From the NCBI GenBank assembly GCA_964517355.1, contig CAZFCK010000130.1, forward strand, positions 1-13,314: a DNA stretch of 13,314 nucleotides, in the 5' to 3' direction. Shown here piece by piece: positions 1 through 6,598 of this stretch. Position 1 is the stretch's first letter. Each line of letters starts with the position of its first letter. The notes beneath the pieces were generated by a model. The model saw only the letters and a list, made by a program, of their open reading frames with translations, had not been told where the DNA came from and did no database searches. Source of the DNA: CAZFCK01 sp964517355 (lineage in GTDB: Bacteria; Desulfobacterota; Desulfovibrionia; Desulfovibrionales; Desulfovibrionaceae). Both the position numbers and the translations under genes were made by a program.

Positions 1-340
1 TTTCCAATTGTTCCAGGGAAATGTATAAGAGCATCTAGCGCTTTTCAAGCGTGAGCTGCTCTAACGGCATAGCCACAAATCGATATGATTTTTCATTGTG
101 CGGCAGGAGGGATGTCACATGAAACAAATGGATTTCAAGGGATAAACCTCTGACTAGTTGTTCTCGTAACCGTACAAAGGCGTATGAAAAGGCATTCCCC
201 GCGGGCTGGGAAGTCCGGGGGGAGCCGTTGAGGGTGGCTATAGCGGCATCGCGAGGCAGGGCCCTTGCGCCGAGACGCCTCCATCGGCCTGTTTTCGTAT
301 AATATGTTAGCGGTAAGCTATAGTGTTTTGTGATCGTGCC
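1..340. other. Non-coding stretch at left edge of window
   Basis: No convincing gene lies here. Frame 1 is open from base 1 to a TGA at 52-54, so the last codons of an upstream gene cannot be excluded, but the stretch is too short to judge. The sequence begins with a long hairpin (28-62, listed separately). Around 190-280 it is very GC-rich, with short self-complementary words (CCCGCGGG at 198-205; TTCCC at 195-199 facing GGGAA at 208-212). A TATAAT hexamer occurs at 298-303, but no acceptable -35 lies 16-18 bases upstream. A good AGGAGG stands before ATG at 120, which opens a frame of only eight codons. I recognise no riboswitch or known RNA. Confidence 0.5.
28..62. repeat. Long imperfect hairpin
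   Basis: AGAGCA (28-33) pairs with TGCTCT (57-62), and CGCTT (39-43) pairs with AAGCG (47-51) around a TTC loop. Between these, C35-G55 and T36-A54 also pair and G38-T52 can wobble, giving a nearly continuous 16-position stem with two mismatches. No T-run follows on the plus strand, so it is not a classical intrinsic terminator. It could be a terminator-like end structure of the gene to the left or a dispersed intergenic element. Confidence 0.45.
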
Positions 341-574
341 TCACACGTCCTCGAGCAACAGGTAATCGGTTAGCTCAATGTAATCGCCATCCCCGTCTTT
401 TTCCTTTCCAGCACTCTGACCATGCGCCGGGTATTCCTGAACGCCATATTCCTGGGCAAGGATTTGCAGCCTTCGTTCAAGTTCATATAAACAGGCGTAA
501 TAGGCCGCTGTTTTGGGGTCGAAACGTAACCCCGCTCGTAACGGTGCGGGAATGGCGGCGTACATGTCGGGCAT
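341..574 (-). CDS. Small hypothetical protein (77 aa)
   Basis: I do not recognise this protein. The start at 574 is chosen because AGGAGG lies five bases upstream of that ATG. A second ATG seven codons further upstream (595) would place this ribosome-binding site inside the gene. The protein has 77 residues, no membrane segment and no cysteine motif. Residues 20-45 are rich in Tyr, Glu, Leu and Arg and look helical, possibly a short coiled-coil. Residues 50-64 are a charged, Gly/Lys/Asp-rich linker, and the end is strongly acidic and hydrophobic (YIELTDYLLLEDV). It is transcribed divergently from the TPR gene, with 156 bases between the starts. The good ribosome-binding site and sensible composition argue for a real gene; nothing indicates a role. 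Confidence 0.6.
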   Translation of the reverse strand: MPDMYAAIPAPLRAGLRFDPKTAAYYACLYELERRLQILAQEYGVQEYPAHGQSAGKEKDGDGDYIELTDYLLLEDV

Positions 575-730
575 TGAGTCCTCCTGTCGTGTCATGATAT
601 TGGCAGATTTTGCCTGCTTTACTTGAGAACAAGCAAATACCGCGCCAAGACTTCAGGACAGGATATGGAGCCTGCGGCGGGCTTGAGCCAAAGAGCTGAA
701 GCGGGTATGGCATTGAAAGGAGGATACAAC

Positions 731-1327
731 ATGCCGCGACATATGATCCGTATGTTTTTTTTGGGGGTGCTGCTGGCGTTGCTGCTTCCCCTGCCCGCGA
801 CGGCAGGAAATGTCTACGACATGGTGAACGACGCCGTACGGGCGCAATCCGATGGAGATATGCTCCGTGCTTATCAACTCTACGGGCAGATAATCGATTC
901 GGGTAAACTGCGGGACGACCCTAAAATTCTCGCCCATTTGTACAACAACCGGGCTGTCATATTTTTGCAGCAGGGCAACGAAGCCATGGCGCTTTCGGAT
1001 GTCAGGCAGGCCGTGGAACTCTATCCCGACCACACCTCGTATTATAATCTGGCTTTGCTGCTTTCCGAACGCGGTCACGTGAAAGAGGCGCTGGAGAACC
1101 TGGACAAAGCCATAGAATTACACCCGGACTACTCCAATGCCTATGAATTGCGAGGGCATCTGTTGATTGAAACCGGGAAGGCGGGGCAGGGGCGTAAGGA
1201 CTTGGCCATGGCCAGGAAACTTAAACTGAAAATCACCTTTCTGGGACCGGGAGAGTTCTCCGCGGACCACCGCACCCCGCGCCATGAGCAAACGCAGCCG
1301 GCACGGGAGCGGCGGCGTGTGGAGTAG
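731..1327 (+). CDS. Exported TPR-repeat protein
   Basis: The 198-residue product probably acts outside the cytoplasm as a tetratricopeptide scaffold binding a partner protein; no enzyme domain is present. The start at 731 follows AGGAGG with seven bases between. The frame stays open further upstream to a TTG at 623, but that extension has no ribosome-binding site and would bury the signal peptide. Residues 1-25 form a signal sequence: basic start, a long Leu-rich core, then a likely cleavage after PATA. TPR units are visible at about 68-101 (NNRAVIFLQQGNEAMA, then AVELYPD), 102-135 (YYNLALLLSERGHVKEAL, then AIELHPD) and 136-167 (AYELRGHLLIETGKAGQG), with a weaker helical pair at about 32-60. 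The tail after residue 175 is basic and probably disordered. It runs into the zinc-ribbon gene six bases downstream, so the two are probably co-transcribed. The partner is unknown. Confidence 0.85.
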   Translation: MPRHMIRMFFLGVLLALLLPLPATAGNVYDMVNDAVRAQSDGDMLRAYQLYGQIIDSGKLRDDPKILAHLYNNRAVIFLQQGNEAMALSDVRQAVELYPDHTSYYNLALLLSERGHVKEALENLDKAIELHPDYSNAYELRGHLLIETGKAGQGRKDLAMARKLKLKITFLGPGEFSADHRTPRHEQTQPARERRRVE

Positions 1328-1333
1328 CTGGAC

Positions 1334-1633
1334 ATGGGACTGGTGAAATGCCCTGATTGCCACCGGGAAGTCTCGGACATGGCGCCTGTGTGCATACATT
1401 GCGGCAGGCCCAAGCCGGGAGACGCGCCGAAACCGGAAGAACCGCCCCCGCCGCCGCAAAAAAAACCGAAACGCAATCCCGACGTGTTGTTTACTTTGGG
1501 GGGCGGTGCGCTGTTGGCGACGGGCCTGTTGTTGCTGGTGGCGGGTTCCCCGGGTTATGCCGGCCTGGGGTTGCTGCTGGGGCTGCTGGCGGTGCTCGTG
1601 GGCGGCGTGTGGGGGTGGCTCAAAAGGGAATGA
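1334..1633 (+). CDS. Zinc-ribbon membrane protein (99 aa)
   Basis: This 99-residue protein has three parts. An N-terminal zinc ribbon carries two CxxC knuckles (Cys6/Cys9 in KCPDC and Cys20/Cys23 in CIHCG). A Pro-rich, basic linker follows at about 29-49. Two hydrophobic segments at about 51-70 and 75-95 would form a membrane hairpin. Both ends should therefore face the same side, with the ribbon most likely cytoplasmic. Zinc-ribbon heads of this kind occur on many small bacterial membrane proteins of unknown function. The ATG lies six bases after the TPR gene's stop codon, and GGAG at 1321-1324 inside the end of that gene can serve as ribosome-binding site. The coupling suggests a joint role with the exported TPR protein, but none can be named. 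Confidence 0.8.
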   Translation: MGLVKCPDCHREVSDMAPVCIHCGRPKPGDAPKPEEPPPPPQKKPKRNPDVLFTLGGGALLATGLLLLVAGSPGYAGLGLLLGLLAVLVGGVWGWLKRE

Positions 1634-1919
1634 TCACAGATTCGCTCACGGTCTTGATTCAATGGGGATAGGACATGGGGGTGAAGGGTTTGCAGCGATA
1701 ATTTCTTGTGAAAAATGGAAAAAATCGCGGTGAGTTCTTGGCTTTACCGGCCATGTCGTGTAGTAGGCCCTGAGTCTGCTGAGGGGCGGGCGGTTGCGAG
1801 AGACTCGCTATGACCGATGATAATTTTTCCGGTGAGCGCATGAGCCGGTGATGGCGGCGTGACAAGGCCGGGTGGAAATGCTGCTGGCGCAACCGCACGA
1901 AAGATGCTCTGGTGATCTT

Positions 1920-1963
1920 CCGGTTATAATAATCAAACATCGTTTGTTTGCAATTATAACGGG
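1920..1963. promoter_or_regulatory. AT-rich inverted repeat, possible operator
   Basis: GTTATAAT (1923-1930) is mirrored by ATTATAAC (1953-1960). With flanks, the arms reach 11 bases with one mismatch. A second nested dyad, CAAAC (1934-1938) facing GTTTG (1942-1946), lies inside. The result is a two-level symmetry typical of sites bound by dimeric regulators, about 240 bases upstream of the RsbRD_N gene. Each outer arm also contains TATAAT on one strand, but neither has a matching -35. It does not match Rex-type or CRP/FNR-type sites as I remember them. The function is inferred only from symmetry. Confidence 0.35.
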
Positions 1964-2107
1964 ATATGAACGGGCATTCCGGTTGAGCGCACGTGTGCGG
2001 GGATTTCCTCCCGGAAACAGCTGTTATGAAAGCCGGTCAGTGGATAGTTCAAGCAATGTGGGGATTGGAGCGGGTTTGCGCGGTATGGGACGGACTTTGT
2101 TTTTTTT

Positions 2108-2136
2108 TGGACAAATTCCTAAAAAAACAGTATAGC
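2108..2136 (+). promoter_or_regulatory. Candidate sigma-70 promoter of the dsr operon
   Basis: A -35 box TGGACA (2108-2113, one mismatch to TTGACA) stands 17 bases before a -10 box TATAGC (2131-2136, two mismatches to TATAAT). It is flanked by a T-tract upstream and an A-rich spacer. Transcription would start near 2143, leaving a leader of about 60 bases before the ATG at 2203. This is the best promoter-like sequence in the leader region, but it is unproven. Confidence 0.5.
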
Positions 2137-2202
2137 AAAAAGCCGTTGCGGCGGGAACGCTTAGTGCGTTGTGCTGTAATGGTGAGGGAGTTCTAGAGGG
2201 AA

Positions 2203-2745
2203 ATGAGTCTGTTGCACATTTTGCGAGAAAATCGCACTGTTTTGGCTGAAAAATGGCTGGACGCTATTTTTCGCACCTATCCTTTGGACACTGTCGGTTT
2301 CATGCGGCGTCAGACGGACCAGTTCGCGAATCCCGTCCGGCACCGCACTGAAGAGGCTGTGCATGAGATAGTGGATGCGCTGCTCAAGGAGAAAAAGCTC
2401 GATACCGAGTTGGTGCAGAAGAGCATAGACGAGATGATTCGGGTCCGCGCGGTGCAAACGTTTACCGCCTCGCGGGCTGTTGGAATCATCTACCTGCTTA
2501 AGCAGCTAGTGCGCGAGATGGTGTTTAAGGATTTGCAGAGTGTGAAACAGGCCAAGGAATTGCTGCAATTTGAATCCAAGATAGATGTGCTGGCGTTGAT
2601 CGCGTTCGACAATTACTGCGATTGCCGCGAGCAGATCCATAATCTGCGTGTCAACGAAGTTAAAAACAGTCAGGCCAGTCTGTTACGACGGGCCAAGATG
2701 GTCCTCGATACATCGGCAGAGGAACCGGACCCCACTAACCCATGA
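2203..2745 (+). CDS. RsbRD_N-domain protein heading dsr operon
   Basis: The 180-residue product consists almost wholly of a domain like the N-terminal sensor part of RsbR/RsbRD proteins, which in Bacillus stressosomes sit in front of a STAS domain. The visible signature is an N-terminal helix with EKWLDAI, then YP and a conserved FANPV stretch near residues 41-45, followed by an all-helical body; there is no STAS or kinase domain. Cys139 and Cys141 (YCDCRE) are near the end. The start is fixed by an in-frame TAG at 2194-2196. AGAGGG lies only two bases before the ATG, a tight spacing, with GAGGGAG further upstream as an alternative. The gene ends 27 bases before dsrM and is surely co-transcribed with it. 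I recall an RsbRD_N gene in this place in other Desulfovibrio relatives. Its function is unknown; a redox or assembly role for the complex is a guess. Confidence 0.8.
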   Translation: MSLLHILRENRTVLAEKWLDAIFRTYPLDTVGFMRRQTDQFANPVRHRTEEAVHEIVDALLKEKKLDTELVQKSIDEMIRVRAVQTFTASRAVGIIYLLKQLVREMVFKDLQSVKQAKELLQFESKIDVLALIAFDNYCDCREQIHNLRVNEVKNSQASLLRRAKMVLDTSAEEPDPTNP

Positions 2746-2772
2746 CAGCCTTAGAGGAAGCGAGGTAACGGC

Positions 2773-3786
2773 ATGGCATTTTTCATCTCCTTTTTGGTCG
2801 TCTGTGCACTGGGGTACATAGGCTACCTTGGTGCCCAGCTCGGCTGCCAGTCATTGTTTGGGATAGTCATCCCATACGTGGCAGTGGCCATTTTCATCGT
2901 GGGATTCATTTATCGAATCCTGGACTGGGCCCGTTCGCCCGTACCGTTTTGCATCCCGACCACAGGGGGACAGCAGAAATCATTGGATTGGATCAAGTGC
3001 AACCCCATCGACAACCCGTCCTCCAAGGCGGGGGCCGTGGTGCGCATGGCGACCGAAGTGCTGCTTTTTCGGTCCCTGTTTCGCAACACGCGCATGGGCA
3101 TCAAGCCCGGACCGCGTGTCATCTACCCACAGACCATCTGGTTGTGGCTGTTCGCACTGATGTTCCATTATGCGTTTCTGGTCGTCTTCCTGCGTCACTT
3201 CAGGTTCTTTTTCGAGCCGACGCCTTTGTTTGTTCAGGCCTTGGAATTTTTTGACGGCATCATGCAGATCGGCGCACCGCGCTTGTTTATGTCCGGGGTG
3301 GTTCTGGCCGTGGGTGTTTTGCTGCTGCTCGCACGCCGCATTTTTCTGGACAAGGTCCGCTACATCTCGCTTTTGTCCGATTATTTCCCGCTGCTGCTGA
3401 TTTTGGGTATCGCATGTACGGGTATCTGGATGCGCTATTTCGGAAAAACCGACATCTCGTCCGTGAAAGTTTTGACCATGGGGCTTGTAACGCTGTCCCC
3501 GTCCGTGCCTGAAGGAATCGGCCCCATCTTCTACATGCACATGTTCCTTGTCAGCGTGTTGCTGATTTATTTCCCCTTCAGCAAGCTGATGCACATGGGC
3601 GGCGTCTTCATGAGCCCCACAAGGAATTTGCCCAACGATTCCCGCATTAAGCACTATGACAATCCCTGGAATCCGCCGAAAAAGTTCCATACCTACGAAG
3701 CCTACGAGGATGACTTCAGGGATCTCATGGTCGAAGCCGGGCTTCCGGTGGACAAACAGCCGGAAAAAACCGCGGCGGAAGAATAA
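2773..3786 (+). CDS. dsrM: Sulfite reduction-associated complex, haem b subunit DsrM
   Basis: DsrM is the integral-membrane cytochrome b subunit of DsrMKJOP. It resembles NarI/HdrE, exchanges electrons with menaquinone, and passes them to or from DsrK on the cytoplasmic side. The 337-residue protein has hydrophobic helices at about 2-24, 28-50, 119-141, 168-188, 199-221 and 247-272. Histidines within or at the ends of these helices (His132, His142, His256 in YMHM, His274 in LMHM) are the likely haem b ligands. A soluble loop at about 51-115 and a charged cytoplasmic tail from about 280 fit the family. GAGGT lies six bases before the ATG. It follows the RsbRD_N gene and ends nine bases before dsrK, whose ribosome-binding site overlaps the dsrM stop codon. 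The identification rests on helix and His pattern plus the unmistakable dsrKJOP context. Confidence 0.95.
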   Translation: MAFFISFLVVCALGYIGYLGAQLGCQSLFGIVIPYVAVAIFIVGFIYRILDWARSPVPFCIPTTGGQQKSLDWIKCNPIDNPSSKAGAVVRMATEVLLFRSLFRNTRMGIKPGPRVIYPQTIWLWLFALMFHYAFLVVFLRHFRFFFEPTPLFVQALEFFDGIMQIGAPRLFMSGVVLAVGVLLLLARRIFLDKVRYISLLSDYFPLLLILGIACTGIWMRYFGKTDISSVKVLTMGLVTLSPSVPEGIGPIFYMHMFLVSVLLIYFPFSKLMHMGGVFMSPTRNLPNDSRIKHYDNPWNPPKKFHTYEAYEDDFRDLMVEAGLPVDKQPEKTAAEE

Positions 3787-3795
3787 GGAGTCACC

Positions 3796-5406
3796 ATGGC
3801 CAAAGTACTTACTCCCGAAGAACTCTTGAAGGTGAGCCACGGAATGCCTCAAGGGCACTGGATGGACAGCAAGCCCGTGTTCAAGGACGGCAATTTCTGC
3901 TATCCCGCACGCGCCGATGTGATCAGGGAGCTGGGGTTTCCCAACCCCCGCGAGTGGTCGCCCAAAGACGAGGACTGGAAGCTGCCCGAGAACTGGAAAG
4001 AGATCGTCTACAACGGGTTCCGCGAACGTCTGGACAAATATCGCTCTTTGAAGATTTTCATGGACATCTGCGTACGGTGCGGCGCCTGCGCGGACAAGTG
4101 CCATTACTTCATCGGCGGCGGCGATCCCAAGAATATGCCCGTGTTGCGCGCCGAACTGCTGCGGTCCGTCTACCGCAACGACTTCACCACCTTCGGCAAG
4201 ATTTGGGGCAGACTCAACGGTTCGCGCAAGCTGACCATCGACGTGATCAAGGAATGGTTCTTTTACTTCTACCAGTGCTCGGAATGCCGCCGTTGTTCGC
4301 TGTTTTGCCCCTACGGCATCGACACCTGCGAAGTGACCATGATCGGCCGCGAGTTGTTGCAGCTGCTGGGGCTGAACATCAACTGGATGATGGAGCCCGT
4401 GCGCAACTGTAACCGCACCGGCAACCACTTGGGTATCCAGCCGCATGCATTCAAGGAAATCGTTGAATTCATGTGCGAGGATATTGAAGAGGTGACCGGC
4501 ATCAAGATCAATCCGCCCTTTAATGAAAGGGGCCACGAGATACTCTTCATCACTCCCTCTGGCGACGTGTTCGCTGATCCGGGCATCTACACCTTCATGG
4601 GCTATCTGATGCTGTTCCATGAAATCGGCTTGGACTACACGCTCTCCACGTACGCCTCCGAAGGCGGCAACTTCGGTCTCTTCACCTCCCACGAGATGAT
4701 GAAGAAGCTCAACGCCAAAATGTACGCCGAAGCGGAACGCCTGGGCGTGAAATGGATTCTCGGCGGCGAGTGCGGCCACATGTGGCGCGTGATCAACCAG
4801 TACATGGAAACGCACAACGGCCCCACCCCTCCGAACATGGTCACGCCGTACAATCCGCTCACCGGCACCAAGTTTGAGAACGCGGCAGCCACGAAAATGG
4901 TCCATATCGCCGAGTTCACCGCGGATCTTATCAAGCACAACAAGTTGCGCCTCGACCCGAGCCGTAACGATCACTTGGTCACCACGTTCCACGACTCCTG
5001 CAACCCGGCGCGCGGTATGGGACTTTTGGAAGAGCCGCGCTACGTGCTCAAAAACGTCTGCAACCACTTCTATGAAATGCCGGAAGGCACCATTCGCGAG
5101 CAGACCTTTTGCTGCGCCGGCGGATCGGGGCTGAATACGGATGAAATCATGGAATTGCGCATGCGCGGCGGTTTGCCCCGCGGCAACGCCCTGCAATACG
5201 TGCAGCAGAAACACGGCGTGAACACCATGGCCTGCGTGTGCGCCATCGACCGCGCCACGCTGCCGCCCCTTGCCGATTTCTGGGCTCCGGGCGTCACCGT
5301 CACCGGGTTGCATGAACTTGTGGCCAACGCATTGGTGATGAAGGGTGAAAAGAAACGGACCATGGATCTGAGGCAGGAACCTCTGCCGGGAATGGAGGAT
5401 GAATAA
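3796..5406 (+). CDS. dsrK: HdrD-like iron-sulfur subunit DsrK
   Basis: DsrK is the cytoplasmic catalytic subunit, related to heterodisulfide reductase HdrD and thought to act on the DsrC trisulfide from sulfite reduction. In 536 residues there are two ferredoxin-type [4Fe-4S] sites: Cys92, 95, 98, 102 and Cys161, 164, 167, 171. A C-terminal CCG domain for the special non-cubane cluster follows: Cys402 in HDSCNPARG, Cys439-Cys440 in FCCAGGSG, and Cys480/Cys482 in ACVCAID. HdrB/HdrD proteins end this motif in CxxC; here Cys482 is followed by Asp485 (CAID), so one ligand is replaced. Cys326 (GGECGHMW) may be the remnant of a first CCG copy. AGGAG overlaps the dsrM stop and lies five bases before the ATG. 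The stop codon overlaps the dsrJ start (TAATG), implying translational coupling. No membrane segment is present, so it is held at the membrane by DsrM. Confidence 0.96.
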   Translation: MAKVLTPEELLKVSHGMPQGHWMDSKPVFKDGNFCYPARADVIRELGFPNPREWSPKDEDWKLPENWKEIVYNGFRERLDKYRSLKIFMDICVRCGACADKCHYFIGGGDPKNMPVLRAELLRSVYRNDFTTFGKIWGRLNGSRKLTIDVIKEWFFYFYQCSECRRCSLFCPYGIDTCEVTMIGRELLQLLGLNINWMMEPVRNCNRTGNHLGIQPHAFKEIVEFMCEDIEEVTGIKINPPFNERGHEILFITPSGDVFADPGIYTFMGYLMLFHEIGLDYTLSTYASEGGNFGLFTSHEMMKKLNAKMYAEAERLGVKWILGGECGHMWRVINQYMETHNGPTPPNMVTPYNPLTGTKFENAAATKMVHIAEFTADLIKHNKLRLDPSRNDHLVTTFHDSCNPARGMGLLEEPRYVLKNVCNHFYEMPEGTIREQTFCCAGGSGLNTDEIMELRMRGGLPRGNALQYVQQKHGVNTMACVCAIDRATLPPLADFWAPGVTVTGLHELVANALVMKGEKKRTMDLRQEPLPGMEDE

Positions 5407-5789
5407 TGTATAACGGCAAATACATCGTGACCGGAATCGTCATTTTCGCGGTGCTGATGCTGGCCCCATTCCTTTTCAACATTCTTGCGGGAACCAGTTA
5501 CGCCGAGCCGAAACTGCAACTGCCCAAGGGACAGACCGATTGCATCGAGGCCACCGAGTTCATGCGCGCCGAGCACATGCAGCTGCTCAACACCTGGCGC
5601 GACGAGGCCATACGCGACGGCAAACGGGTCTATACCGCCAGCAACGGCAAGCAGTATGACATCAGTTTGCAGAACACCTGCATGAAATGCCATGCCAATA
5701 AGGCTGAGTTCTGTGACAAATGCCACAATGCAGCCAGTGTGTCCCCGTACTGCTGGACGTGTCATATCGAGCCGAGGGGGAATGAATAA
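5406..5789 (+). CDS. dsrJ: Tri-haem cytochrome c DsrJ
   Basis: DsrJ is the periplasmic cytochrome c subunit of the complex. Residues 8-30 form one long hydrophobic segment after a short basic start; it probably remains as a membrane anchor. Three CxxCH haem-binding sites are packed in the last third: Cys92-Cys95-His96, Cys103-Cys106-His107 and Cys116-Cys119-His120. Cys46 (TDCIEAT) lies outside these motifs. In DsrJ of Allochromatium vinosum a cysteine in this position has been proposed as the unusual distal ligand of one haem, and the surrounding EFMRAEHMQLLNTWRDEAIR stretch looks like the conserved family core. The 127-residue length is normal. GGAGG lies seven bases before the ATG, inside the end of dsrK, and the start overlaps the dsrK stop by one base. 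The same TAATG arrangement joins it to dsrO. Confidence 0.96.
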   Translation: MYNGKYIVTGIVIFAVLMLAPFLFNILAGTSYAEPKLQLPKGQTDCIEATEFMRAEHMQLLNTWRDEAIRDGKRVYTASNGKQYDISLQNTCMKCHANKAEFCDKCHNAASVSPYCWTCHIEPRGNE

Positions 5790-6580
5790 TGGAAAAGAGC
5801 AGAAGAAACTTCCTCAAGCTCGCAGGGTTGTCTGCGCTTGGGATAGGGGCGGGATCGGTTCTCGATGTTGTTTCCCCGCAGTCCGCTTTGTCGCAGGAAC
5901 AGGTGGAACCCAGCTATGAACCGACTGCCGATGGCCTGAAAGCTTCTCATTGGGGCATGGTGATCTTCGCCACGCAGTTCGAAAGCTACGAAGAACTGCA
6001 GGCCTGCATCGACGCATGCCATGGGTACCACAATGTGCCGACTATTCCAGGCACCCAGGACGTGAAGTGGCTGTGGACGGATAAATTTGAGCACGTGTTC
6101 CCCGAGCACCCCAACAATTACCTCCCCGAAGACGTGGAGCACAGGGATTTTCTGTTGCTTTGCAACCATTGCGAAAATCCCCCGTGCGTACGTGTGTGCC
6201 CCACCAAGGCCACGTTTAAACGCGAGTCCGACGGTATCGTGATCATGGACATGCACCGCTGCATCGGGTGCCGGTTCTGCATGGCTGCCTGTCCTTTTGG
6301 CGCGCGCAGCTTCAATTTTGGCGATCCCCGGCCGTATATCAAAGTGGAAAATCCCATCTACCCGACGCGGATGCGCGGTGTCGTTGAAAAATGCAACTTC
6401 TGCGCCGAGCGTCTGGCCAAAGGGCAGATGCCTGTTTGCGTGGAGGCCTCCAACGGCAAGATCCTGTTCGGTGATCTGGACGATCCCGATTCGGAAGTGC
6501 GCGCCGCGTTGCGGGAGAATTTTTCCATTCGCAGGAAACCTGCTCTGGGCACGGGGCCCAGTGTCTACTACATCATTTAA
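5789..6580 (+). CDS. dsrO: Periplasmic ferredoxin-like subunit DsrO
   Basis: DsrO is an iron-sulfur protein that pairs with the membrane subunit DsrP on the periplasmic side. The N-terminus is a textbook Tat signal: the twin-arginine motif SRRNFLK at residues 4-10, then a Gly/Ala/Leu-rich core, with likely processing after about residue 35. Tat export implies clusters are inserted before transport. Cysteine groups for up to four [4Fe-4S] clusters are visible: Cys73/77; Cys125, 128, 133, 137 (CNHCENPPCVRVCP); Cys158, 161, 164, 168 (CIGCRFCMAACP); and Cys202, 205, 217. This is the layout of the NrfC/PhsB/DmsB family. The 263-residue length is normal. The start overlaps the dsrJ stop (TAATG), with a G-rich ribosome-binding site in the end of dsrJ. 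The dsrP start is 18 bases beyond the stop. Confidence 0.96.
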   Translation: MEKSRRNFLKLAGLSALGIGAGSVLDVVSPQSALSQEQVEPSYEPTADGLKASHWGMVIFATQFESYEELQACIDACHGYHNVPTIPGTQDVKWLWTDKFEHVFPEHPNNYLPEDVEHRDFLLLCNHCENPPCVRVCPTKATFKRESDGIVIMDMHRCIGCRFCMAACPFGARSFNFGDPRPYIKVENPIYPTRMRGVVEKCNFCAERLAKGQMPVCVEASNGKILFGDLDDPDSEVRAALRENFSIRRKPALGTGPSVYYII

Positions 6581-6598
6581 AGGGTGTGAGGGTAAACC

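Larger units (their letters stand above)
1634..2202 (+). other. Long intergenic leader before the dsr operon
   Basis: This 569-base stretch holds no gene I can support. Short open frames exist on both strands, but they lack ribosome-binding sites and have odd composition. It contains an AT-rich dyad at 1920-1963 and a likely sigma-70 promoter at 2108-2136, listed separately. No clear intrinsic terminator follows the zinc-ribbon gene, so read-through from the left into the dsr operon cannot be excluded. Confidence 0.6.

Noticed and set aside
120..146. Eight-codon frame (MKQMDFKG) after a good AGGAGG
   Set aside because: It is too short to support as a gene, has no repeated regulatory codons as in an attenuator, and has no following gene on the same strand until 731.
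180..290. GC-rich structured stretch considered as a riboswitch or small RNA
   Set aside because: I could not match it to any riboswitch core I know, and it has no promoter-terminator pair. Covariance-model searching would be needed.
298..303. TATAAT hexamer upstream of the left-hand genes
   Set aside because: No -35-like hexamer lies at 16-18 bases, and the gene immediately downstream is on the opposite strand.
1659..1940. 93-codon minus-strand frame in the leader before the dsr operon
   Set aside because: It has no ribosome-binding site, an odd His/Arg/Gln-rich composition and no recognisable motif, and it ends against the AT-rich dyad.
2980..5313. Very long open frame on the minus strand (777 codons) opposite dsrM and dsrK
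   Set aside because: It is antisense to two firmly identified genes. The translation is rich in His, Gln, Gly and Val with no recognisable domain, as expected from a GC-rich shadow frame.
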